A stretch of DNA of 34,416 bases from an uncultured Succinivibrionaceae bacterium. GTDB lineage: Bacteria > Pseudomonadota > Gammaproteobacteria > Enterobacterales > Succinivibrionaceae. Positions 27,961-34,416 of this stretch are shown piece after piece (position 1 is the stretch's first letter; every line of letters starts with the position of its first letter). The DNA lies in assembly GCA_944393045.1 (NCBI GenBank), contig CALXYT010000023.1:1-34416 (forward strand), read 5' to 3'. Under the pieces are notes generated by a model. That model had not been told where the DNA came from, ran no database searches, and saw only the letters and a program-made list of their open reading frames with translations. A program made the position numbers and the translations under genes.

Positions 27961-27989
27961 TTTATAATAATTGTGATCTTTTTCGTAAA
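27961..27989 (-). promoter_or_regulatory. Probable pgm promoter
   Basis: On the minus strand, a -35 TTTACG (27984-27989) and a -10 TATAAA (27961-27966) are 17 bases apart. The start near 27954 leaves a leader of about 150 bases. A CRP half-site-like GATCACA lies in the spacer. Confidence 0.5.
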
Positions 27990-28065
27990 AAAAATTATAA
28001 AGAAGCTCTCATTTAGGTGCTTTTACTAATAAGATATAAGAATTTTGCTGAAAATAAGAAAATAC

Positions 28066-28079
28066 GTGATCTTAATCAA
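28066..28079. promoter_or_regulatory. FNR/CRP-like site upstream of pgm
   Basis: On the minus strand it reads TTGAT-TAAG-ATCAC, nine of ten matches to the FNR consensus with one CRP-like end. It lies about 118 bases before the predicted pgm start, further than usual for direct activation, and next to the terminator of the upstream gene. Confidence 0.4.
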
Positions 28080-28086
28080 ATAAATG

Positions 28087-28115
28087 ATATTGCCACGATC
28101 GAAGCGTGGCAATAT
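28087..28115 (-). terminator. Terminator of the YgfB/YecA-family gene
   Basis: ATATTGCCACG and CGTGGCAATAT form a perfect 11 bp stem with a 7-base loop. The following T-run on the minus strand is broken (CATTTATTTG), so it is moderately strong. Confidence 0.7.
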
Positions 28116-28152
28116 GCTTTATAGGTATTACAATGAGATATATTACAAAAAC

Positions 28153-28833
28153 TTATCTTTTATCTCTGCCAGTTCCTTGCTTCGCAAGTTGTTCCCAATA
28201 AGTTACTTCTTTTTCATGGGCGGCCATACGCTCAGCTGAAAGCTTAGTTAAACCTGGAATATCATCTTCTAACACAAACATACCAGGATCTTTTGGGTAA
28301 GCCTTAGCGCCACATTCCTCAAAAATAATCTGTACGGCAGTTTTGATATATTCTTCTAAGACGATAAAACTGCTTTCATTAGCATTAGAATCTTCTGCCT
28401 CACAATCAAGTTTGGTGATTTCTACTAAATCATCAATCATAGATTGTACTTCAGTACTAAAATCTTTAAAGTTCTTGACCTTTACCCCAATACCAACCAA
28501 CAAAGACTCGGCAGTTTCTTTTAAGGCAGCCAAACGCAATGACATAAGTGCACTGTCAGGCGGTAACAGTAAATTAAAACCTACGCCTTCAAGTAAAGCC
28601 TGCACATTATCTTTACCATATTGCCTAATCCAATCTAACATATCGGAGCTTAACTCTTCTGGTTCTACCCCAAAAGCCAAAGTTGGAACGGTGCTAAACT
28701 CTTTATCATCGACTTTTACCCCAGTTGCCACCATTCCCAGTATTAAACCAGAAACTGCAGCCACATCATCTCGATGCTCACCAAATCTTTCAAATAAATT
28801 TTGGGCTATGCGATATGCATTCTCAGTTTGCAT
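28153..28833 (-). CDS. UPF0149 (YgfB/YecA) family protein
   Basis: The helical cytoplasmic protein has 226 aa. The family signs are an N-terminal half with AAVSGLILGMVATG, a central AESLLVGIGV and TEVQSMIDDLVEITKLD, and an acidic stretch before EEYIKTAVQIIFEE. This is the YgfB layout, in which two helical layers are joined by an acidic loop; the zinc-binding SEC-C tail of YecA is absent. The ATG has AAGGA 7 bases upstream, and a -10 TATAAT lies at 28873-28878 (minus strand). The biochemical role of the family is poorly defined; in Pseudomonas, YgfB is linked to regulation of beta-lactam resistance. It is divergent from suhB. Confidence 0.85.
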   Translation of the reverse strand: MQTENAYRIAQNLFERFGEHRDDVAAVSGLILGMVATGVKVDDKEFSTVPTLAFGVEPEELSSDMLDWIRQYGKDNVQALLEGVGFNLLLPPDSALMSLRLAALKETAESLLVGIGVKVKNFKDFSTEVQSMIDDLVEITKLDCEAEDSNANESSFIVLEEYIKTAVQIIFEECGAKAYPKDPGMFVLEDDIPGLTKLSAERMAAHEKEVTYWEQLAKQGTGRDKR

Positions 28834-29147
28834 AAATTTCCTTCTACCAATCTTTTTCTTAAAATTTAAGTAATTATAACCTTAAATTGCTACTTAGAAC
28901 ATTATTTTATTTTCCACTATTATTGCAATCCCCTAAAAAGAATTGATGCTTACTTTACGTTCTTAAATACTCTGAAACAAACGCTTTAATAACGAGATAA
29001 CAAAACTATTTTTGAAAAAATCACAAAAATATTGCCAAAAAAACTGATAAAAGTGTATAATTTATCCGCTTTAATGATGCTTTAGCACTTATTTAAAAGC
29101 ATGTTCTTTAACTTTAACAATTTATTCATATAGTAGAGTCTATCAAT
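28834..29147. other. Divergent promoter region between the YgfB/YecA-family gene and suhB
   Basis: This stretch of 314 bases holds a -10 TATAAT for the minus-strand gene (28873-28878, poor -35) and the suhB promoter at 29032-29061. No other element was recognised. Confidence 0.5.
29032..29061 (+). promoter_or_regulatory. suhB promoter
   Basis: A -35 TTGCCA (29032-29037) and a perfect -10 TATAAT (29056-29061) have an 18-base spacer. The start is near 29068, giving a leader of about 80 bases. Confidence 0.6.
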
Positions 29148-29924
29148 ATGCATCCAATGCTTAATATTGCCATTCGCGCTGCGCGAGAAGCTGGTAGAAT
29201 TATTGCTTATAATTTTGAGCAGTCATCTATTTCCGTTGCTGAAAAGGCAAAGAATGATTTAGTTACTAACATAGATCGTGAATGCGAACAAAAAATCACT
29301 GAAGTTCTCCTGAAGTCTTATGCTAATCACTGCATCAAAGGCGAAGAATTTGGGGTGGTAGGCAATCCAGACTCTGAATTTGTATGGATAATTGATCCAA
29401 TTGATGGTACTACTAACTTCTATCGTGGTGTACCGCATGTAGCTGTATCAATTGGTTTAAAGGTAAAAGGCGTTACTACAGTTGGTGTAATATACGATCC
29501 AATCAGAAATGAACTCTTTACTGCAGCTCGTGGTGAAGGAGCACAACTTAATAGCAAGAGAATACGCGTATCTGATACTCGTTCACTTGATAGTGCTGTT
29601 TTAGCAACAGCTTATCCTCATCGCTTAAAAGAAAAAACAGATTACTTTAATAGGATTTTCTTAAAAATATTTGCCAAATCTGCTGATTTTAGACGTGCAG
29701 GTACTGCAAGTCTTGATTTAGCATACGTGGCAGCAGGTAGACTTGATGGCTACTATGAAATGAACTTAAAACCTTGGGATATGTGTGCAGGCGAGTTAAT
29801 CTGCCGTGAAGCAGGTGCTATTGTTACTGACTTTGATGGTGCTTCAAATTACTATGAAAATGGTAATATCGTAGTAGCAAACCCACAGCTTATAAAAGAA
29901 TTACTGAAGCTTATTAGAGAATAG
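29148..29924 (+). CDS. suhB: Inositol-1-monophosphatase / SuhB
   Basis: SuhB belongs to the Mg-dependent, lithium-sensitive inositol monophosphatase family. In E. coli it also joins the rRNA antitermination complex. The protein has 258 aa (E. coli: 267). Metal-binding motifs are GEEFG (65-69), WIIDPIDGTTNF (80-91; Asp83, Asp86) and PWDMCAGELICREAGA (Asp211). All three are intact, so it is probably catalytically active. The ATG at 29148 has no good ribosome-binding site but starts at the family-conserved MHPMLNIAIRAAREAG. It is transcribed alone and ends at a strong terminator. Confidence 0.95.
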   Translation: MHPMLNIAIRAAREAGRIIAYNFEQSSISVAEKAKNDLVTNIDRECEQKITEVLLKSYANHCIKGEEFGVVGNPDSEFVWIIDPIDGTTNFYRGVPHVAVSIGLKVKGVTTVGVIYDPIRNELFTAARGEGAQLNSKRIRVSDTRSLDSAVLATAYPHRLKEKTDYFNRIFLKIFAKSADFRRAGTASLDLAYVAAGRLDGYYEMNLKPWDMCAGELICREAGAIVTDFDGASNYYENGNIVVANPQLIKELLKLIRE

Positions 29925-29962
29925 TTTTTTTCATAATTAAGTTAAATAAAATATATCATCAG

Positions 29963-30003
29963 AAGAGGTAAGAACCTGCAAGGTACTTACCTCTTGTTTT
30001 TTT
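29963..30003 (+). terminator. Rho-independent terminator of suhB
   Basis: Arms AAGAGGTAAG (29963-29972) and CTTACCTCTT (29986-29995) enclose a further ACCT/AGGT stem, then a run of T. Confidence 0.9.
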
Positions 30004-30044
30004 ATTTTTGTGTTATCTACCACTTTGCCTAATTTTTTATTCAC

Positions 30045-31928
30045 TTATCTTGTGCTTACTAAAGCCTTAGCAATAAGTTTTTGGATAAGCTCAGGAATGA
30101 CCTTGCGTCCCCTTTTGCGAGCATCATCGGCAACCTCTAAGGCAAGACCAGGTTTAGTATAGCGTTTTATGGCTGTTTCAATAATTTTATTCTTAGTAAC
30201 ATTACGCACATTTACATAACCGCTGGACTCTCGATATACCCTCTCAAAACCATGTTTAAACAAATAATGTTCAATATCCTTATCAGGTAAAAGAATAACA
30301 TTATCCCCATTACCTAAACGTTTAGCATTTTCTACATAATGAATCCCTGCATCATCACCATCGGCCATTAAAAACCAGGCAATTCCTAATTGGTTAGCCA
30401 GTTTTGCTAAAGGTGCCACCCCACATTGGGCATATTCCACAAGTCTTATACCTTCGGCTACCAAGTCAATCCCTAAAATAGCAGCAAATTCATTAAGCAC
30501 CCAAATTTCTGTTTCCCCTTCTACTAAAATCCAGCTACGAGCAAAAAGACTCATTGGGCGGTTTATCCTTATATGAAAAGCTATCTTTCTAAGCTCTTCT
30601 TCAGTAAAGGCTTTAAAATCAATTTCATGACTAATGGTTACATTAGCATTTCTGGTAACTCTTCTAATAGAGCCGATAGGTACAGTTGCCAGTAAATCAC
30701 CACTATTGGTGGTAATGATTTCCTGGGTAGGTAAAATTTCGATAACATTCCAAAAATCATGAAGCATTGTTGGATGTAATCTACTTTCAATATCCTCAAA
30801 AATTACTATCGGATGGGCATGAATTGATAATTTTCTGGCACCCTTTTGTAAAAACATGGATCCGGCAATTATTGCTAGAATTAAATAGATGGTTTTACTA
30901 GTAGAGTTTTTAAAGATAGTATAAAGAGACCCAAAATTCGTATGCGATAAGGGCTTGGTTACCATATCAATGGTGCCTCTGCGATAGCTTAATGTTGCTT
31001 TCCTAAAAAATGGAGGCATAACCGAAAAGTAATGCTCAAGTAAGACCTTTAGCGCCAAAATCCCATCTTCTACTACATCTTTGGAGATCATCTCCCCATC
31101 TGCTTGCACAACATTCGCAAATAAACGCTTTAATTTATCAACCAAACAATCGGTTTGCTTATTAGCATCATCATCGCCCTCACCTTCTGCACAAAAATCC
31201 TGTTTAGCAACTTGAGAAGAATAGTTAGGATTGTGATTGTGTTTATTGTTCAGATTATTGTTATTTATTTTAGTATTATCGTTAAAGGTCGGTAATATTT
31301 TATTTTTATCATCATCTTTAAGCTTTTCATAGGTAGCTACCAGTGAAGGAGTTATCTCATCAATCTTTGTACCTTTTTCATCTTTATTAAAGCTTTCATA
31401 TTCCTTTTGAGTAAACTGTCCTATTACCGATCTGCTATCACGCAATCTGAACACGGGATTTAAGGCAAGTAAATCTCGTACTAACGCTAAATTATTATCA
31501 ATAGTTATTAATGAACCATCAGCATGTAAAAAGCCATGGGTAGTAATAACTTTATTATCCCCACGCTCGCCTTTAATAAAGTAAAAAATACGATTATAAG
31601 AATCAGAACCTGTGCACCAGAGAGGCTTAAATTTTAATAAATGGTGAGCTCTAAGACCTGTGCCAACAAATAATTCCCTAAAAGTAAAGACAAACATTAT
31701 TTCTTTACGCCGCTCTACCTCATTACTTCCTTCCACATACTCCTTTCTAAAATCTTCTAACGTAAAATTATAAGGTTCATCACCATTGCCAAGCACGCAC
31801 CATAAAGCTCGTAAAAAAGAACTTTTACCCCAGGTATTTTCCCCAATAAGAATGGTATGCTCCACAAAGTTCATATCCATTCTTGCAATACCACGATATC
31901 CAGATAATGAAACTTTTTCCAAGAACAT
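30045..31928 (-). CDS. ybjD: YbjD/OLD-family ATPase-TOPRIM protein
   Basis: The protein has 627 aa. The N-terminal ABC-type ATPase domain starts MFLEKVSLSGYRGI and has Walker A GENTWGKSS (residues 29-37). Walker B/D-loop VIFEDIESRLHP is at 375-386. The C-terminal TOPRIM domain has VEGETE (469-474) and ADGDDAG (522-528), the usual acidic metal ligands. This is the YbjD-type OLD protein, related to overcoming-lysogenization-defect nucleases. An Asn/His-rich insertion (about 216-237, then acidic to 255) makes it longer than E. coli YbjD (552 aa). It stands alone; no UvrD-like helicase (GajB) or other partner is adjacent. Expected chemistry is ATP-regulated DNA cleavage or nicking; the biological role is not settled. 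Confidence 0.88.
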   Translation of the reverse strand: MFLEKVSLSGYRGIARMDMNFVEHTILIGENTWGKSSFLRALWCVLGNGDEPYNFTLEDFRKEYVEGSNEVERRKEIMFVFTFRELFVGTGLRAHHLLKFKPLWCTGSDSYNRIFYFIKGERGDNKVITTHGFLHADGSLITIDNNLALVRDLLALNPVFRLRDSRSVIGQFTQKEYESFNKDEKGTKIDEITPSLVATYEKLKDDDKNKILPTFNDNTKINNNNLNNKHNHNPNYSSQVAKQDFCAEGEGDDDANKQTDCLVDKLKRLFANVVQADGEMISKDVVEDGILALKVLLEHYFSVMPPFFRKATLSYRRGTIDMVTKPLSHTNFGSLYTIFKNSTSKTIYLILAIIAGSMFLQKGARKLSIHAHPIVIFEDIESRLHPTMLHDFWNVIEILPTQEIITTNSGDLLATVPIGSIRRVTRNANVTISHEIDFKAFTEEELRKIAFHIRINRPMSLFARSWILVEGETEIWVLNEFAAILGIDLVAEGIRLVEYAQCGVAPLAKLANQLGIAWFLMADGDDAGIHYVENAKRLGNGDNVILLPDKDIEHYLFKHGFERVYRESSGYVNVRNVTKNKIIETAIKRYTKPGLALEVADDARKRGRKVIPELIQKLIAKALVSTR

Positions 31929-32270
31929 AATAAGACCTTATAACACTAAACTTTTTTAAGCTTTTTAAAAGATAAATTTTTATTGCCCTTTAATTACAGT
32001 TTAATGTAAAAACCTATAATTATTTGAAATATTACCCCTTAAAAAAATCTCTTTCGTGCTTTAAATCACATGCTTTTTTACTCTTATAAGAAGTTTCAGG
32101 GATTTTTTCAAAAAAATAAATTTCTTTGCCCTTATCACTTCAATCAGACAAATTTATGAAGGGGTATAAGGTTACTTGCTAAAAGTAATTACAAAGCTTA
32201 AAATTAAAACTACCCCCAAAACACTAAAAAATAGCACAATGGGGAAAGCAGTTTATGAAAGAGGGATAAA
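31929..32270. other. Divergent region between ybjD and the Lon-like gene
   Basis: This stretch of 342 bases is very AT-rich. It holds the promoter of the Lon-like gene (32176-32204). No convincing promoter was found for ybjD. A five-codon ATG frame (32254-32268) ends just before the GTG start and is probably fortuitous. Confidence 0.4.
32176..32204 (+). promoter_or_regulatory. Promoter of the Lon-like protease gene
   Basis: A -35 TTGCTA (32176-32181) and a -10 TAAAAT (32199-32204) are 17 bases apart. The start is near 32211, giving a leader of about 60 bases. Confidence 0.5.
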
Positions 32271-34322
32271 GTGCAAGAATTAAAACATACTGATCTTCTA
32301 CCGAATTTTTTAGGTATTGAGCTTAATGATTCTGAAAAAAGCACCCAGGTTACTTATGCAAGTTTTCAGGAAAGGGCTCATAACGCTATTGAGGAGTTAG
32401 CTTATACCAGTAAATCTAACCCTATAATGCTACTTACCACAAGTTCTGATATAAATATTGAGGATTGTATAAAAGATTTAATCAGCAATACCAGTATGCC
32501 AAAACGTACGCTTTATGATATCTGTTATGCTGAAAATCTTACTAACCCCCTAGCTCCTACTTGGCTACATATTAAAAGTGGTACAGCAACCGAATTTAAT
32601 ACCTTAATTTGTGAATTACTCAATAAGATTCAGCATAAATTAGATGCTGAGGATGTTTTATTACGCATTCTTCATAAACAAGATAATAATAAAAAGTTAG
32701 AAGATTACCTCTCAGATTTAGCAATTCATATTGCTGAAGGTAAAGATTTTGCGCATCCTGTACTTATGAATCTTATGGTATGCCATGAGCCAAATCAGGT
32801 GCCGGTGATTTTTGGGCAGGATTTAACCTGGAAAAGATTATTTGGTGGGGTTAATTACTTAACTGAAAATGGTACCACCTACTCGCATCAGCACCTCCTT
32901 GAAGCAGGGGTATTACGTAAAGCTGATGGTGGCTTTTTAATATTGCCAGTTGATGAACTAGTAAGAAATCCATTACTCTGGTTTAAGCTTAAAAACACCT
33001 TAAAGGCAGGACTTCTCGATTGGGAAAACCCGACTGAAAACCCAACTTCTTTAGTGCCATTCTTTGCACCAGAACCAACACCAATAAACGTACGTATTAT
33101 TCTAGTAGGATCGTACTTGAATATTGCTGAGCTATATAATTACGATCCTGAAATTCAGTCAGCAATTTATCTACGTACAGATTTAACCAGTTATTTTAAC
33201 CTCCAGAAATATGGCAAGAGCTTTTTACAATATCTCTATACCTTAGCAAATAAACTTAAGCTCTTACCTTTCTCTGATGAAAGTATGCTTAGACTTGTGC
33301 GTGAAAGCTGTCGTTATGCAGAGAGTCAAACTGAATTTTTAATCAATGAACAAAAAATTACTGCCATAATGCTTGAGGCTAACGGTAAAGCCCAAAGAGC
33401 TAAGAAAGATATCATCGATTTAGAGATTATGACAAAAACCCTATTAGATCATAACTTCAGATCTAATAGCGTAGTTGAGGAATCATCAGAGTTTTACCAT
33501 AATAAACAAATGCTTATCTCAACTGATGGTGATATTGTCGGGCAAATTAACGGTCTCTCTGTTATTCAAACATTTGGGTCGGATTTTGAATATGGGGAGC
33601 CTGTACGCATTACTGCAACTATTCATTCAGGTGGTGAGGGTGATATTGCGGATATTGAGCATAAAGCCGATCTTGCAGGACAAATTCATACTAAAGCCAT
33701 GATGATTATAAATGGCTACTTAACTAATAAATTTGCCTCAATAGATCCATTACCTGTAAGTGCTAATTTAGTATTTGAGCAATCATACAGTGAAATTGAT
33801 GGTGATAGTGCATCTCTTACTGGTCTTTGCGCCATACTTTCAGCTTTATCAAAACAGCCTATAAAACAAAGTTTCTCAGTAACAGGTGCAGTCGATCAGC
33901 TTGGTAATGTGCAACCTGTTGGTGGCGTAAATGAAAAAATTGAAGGTTTTTATCGCATCTGCCGCATTCAAGGCTTAACTGGTAAACAAGGGGTAATAAT
34001 TCCAAAGAGCAATATTCAGTCACTTATTTTAAATGATGAAATTATTGAGGCGGTAAGTAATGGCATGTTTCATATTTACGCCGTATCAAGCGTAGATGAG
34101 GCTATTGAGCTTTTAACTGGAGTTAAAGCAAATTTAGCTTCTTCTAATCAGGAAAACCCAAATCAGCCTCAGGCTTTAAATAATGAAGTAATGAAAGAAC
34201 AGACTCCTGATATATACACTCTTATCCTTGAGCAGCTTGATAAAATCAATGAACGAACTTCATACCAAAAACAAGAATCGCTCTTAAGTACTATTAAAAA
34301 GTTTTTTACTAAAAAAGCTTAA
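32271..34322 (+). CDS. ycbZ: Lon-like serine protease (YcbZ type)
   Basis: The protein has 683 aa (E. coli YcbZ: 586). It starts with GTG, which has GAGGG 5 bases upstream. The C-terminal Lon protease domain is intact: FEQSYSEIDGDSAS with Ser513 and GGVNEKIEG with Lys556. The 43-residue gap equals that of the Ser-Lys dyad in Lon. A VIQTFGSDFEYGEPVRI segment opens the protease region. The N-terminal region aligns with the AAA part of Lon-related (LonB-like) proteins, but the P-loop is lost (TTSSDINIE where GPPGTGKRT is expected), and the Walker B-like DGGFLIL lacks the usual acidic residue, as in YcbZ. Proteolysis may therefore not depend on ATP. A charged C-terminal tail adds length. It is followed at once by an IS end. 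Confidence 0.9.
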   Translation: MQELKHTDLLPNFLGIELNDSEKSTQVTYASFQERAHNAIEELAYTSKSNPIMLLTTSSDINIEDCIKDLISNTSMPKRTLYDICYAENLTNPLAPTWLHIKSGTATEFNTLICELLNKIQHKLDAEDVLLRILHKQDNNKKLEDYLSDLAIHIAEGKDFAHPVLMNLMVCHEPNQVPVIFGQDLTWKRLFGGVNYLTENGTTYSHQHLLEAGVLRKADGGFLILPVDELVRNPLLWFKLKNTLKAGLLDWENPTENPTSLVPFFAPEPTPINVRIILVGSYLNIAELYNYDPEIQSAIYLRTDLTSYFNLQKYGKSFLQYLYTLANKLKLLPFSDESMLRLVRESCRYAESQTEFLINEQKITAIMLEANGKAQRAKKDIIDLEIMTKTLLDHNFRSNSVVEESSEFYHNKQMLISTDGDIVGQINGLSVIQTFGSDFEYGEPVRITATIHSGGEGDIADIEHKADLAGQIHTKAMMIINGYLTNKFASIDPLPVSANLVFEQSYSEIDGDSASLTGLCAILSALSKQPIKQSFSVTGAVDQLGNVQPVGGVNEKIEGFYRICRIQGLTGKQGVIIPKSNIQSLILNDEIIEAVSNGMFHIYAVSSVDEAIELLTGVKANLASSNQENPNQPQALNNEVMKEQTPDIYTLILEQLDKINERTSYQKQESLLSTIKKFFTKKA

Positions 34323-34326
34323 TTAA

Positions 34327-34416
34327 TGACATACTCCCAACGCATAAATGCGGGGGTTTCTAGTATCAACAAATCTAGCCTACTTTTGTAGGTCTTACAA
34401 ATTCTCCTCTAAGAGT
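34327..34416 (-). mobile_element. Right end of an IS200/IS605-type element (element continues outside)
   Basis: Read on the minus strand, a CCTAC/GTAGG hairpin (34379-34392) is followed by a GC-rich hairpin (34334-34356, CGCAT/ATGCG core with C- and G-runs) and ends in TATGTCA. This layout is typical of the sequence between the end of tnpB and the right end of IS200/IS605-family elements. The element lies just after the Lon-like gene's stop without interrupting it. The transposase gene would lie outside the window, so this is unconfirmed. Confidence 0.5.

Larger units (their letters stand above)
27803..28152. other. Intergenic region upstream of pgm
   Basis: These 350 bases hold the pgm promoter (27961-27989), an FNR/CRP-like site (28066-28079) and the terminator of the YgfB/YecA-family gene (28087-28115). 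No reading frame worth reporting was seen. Confidence 0.6.

Noticed and set aside
30045..31928. OLD-family gene as GajA of a Gabija system
   Set aside because: No UvrD/Rep-like GajB helicase is adjacent, and the N-terminus matches the YbjD housekeeping subfamily better than GajA.

Overview
The window is AT-rich, densely coded chromosome from a gammaproteobacterium. The markers are CmoA/CmoB, a DnaT-like primosome protein, a YgfB/YecA-family (UPF0149) protein, YbjD- and YcbZ-family proteins, an MscK-type channel, SuhB and an MSHA-type pilin. Low GC, an FNR box, a perfect CRP palindrome and IS1634- and IS200/IS605-like remnants would fit an anaerobic or facultative Aeromonadales-type host such as Succinivibrionaceae. 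That placement is an inference from gene content.

Layout, left to right. (a) metG, preceded at the window edge by an IS200/IS605-like hairpin. (b) Two overlapping genes with KfrA-like N-terminal DNA-binding domains; the second ends in a His/Glu-rich tail. (c) A short intergenic unit that looks like a small-RNA gene, then a patatin-like phospholipase on the minus strand. (d) Minus-strand serS with a long leader, a large MscK-family mechanosensitive channel and an MshA-like type IV pilin. (e) Plus-strand dnaT-like gene, cmoA and cmoB, followed by three genes found together in other proteobacteria: a retropepsin-like 'zinc protease' lipoprotein, a membrane protein with an inactive transglutaminase domain and 7 TM segments, and a RimK-like ATP-grasp ligase. 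(f) A 1175-residue exported protein whose C-terminal part resembles MshQ (DUF6701). (g) glgP behind a long control region with CRP and FNR sites, about 1.1 kb of mostly non-coding or decayed sequence with a transposase scrap, then convergent pgm. (h) A YgfB/YecA-family gene divergent from suhB, a YbjD/OLD-family ATPase-TOPRIM gene on the minus strand, and a YcbZ-type Lon-like protease. (i) At the right edge, what looks like the right end of an IS200/IS605 element directly after the Lon-like gene.

Genes that work together: glgP makes glucose-1-phosphate and pgm converts it to glucose-6-phosphate. CmoA makes carboxy-SAM, which CmoB uses on the tRNA wobble uridine. metG and serS charge tRNAs. 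The pilin and the MshQ-like protein suggest a scattered MSHA-type pilus system whose assembly genes are elsewhere. The least understood parts are the protease/transglutaminase/ATP-grasp trio, the KfrA-like pair and the putative small RNA with an anti-Shine-Dalgarno loop. No CRISPR array, tRNA, rRNA or recognised multi-gene defence island was seen.
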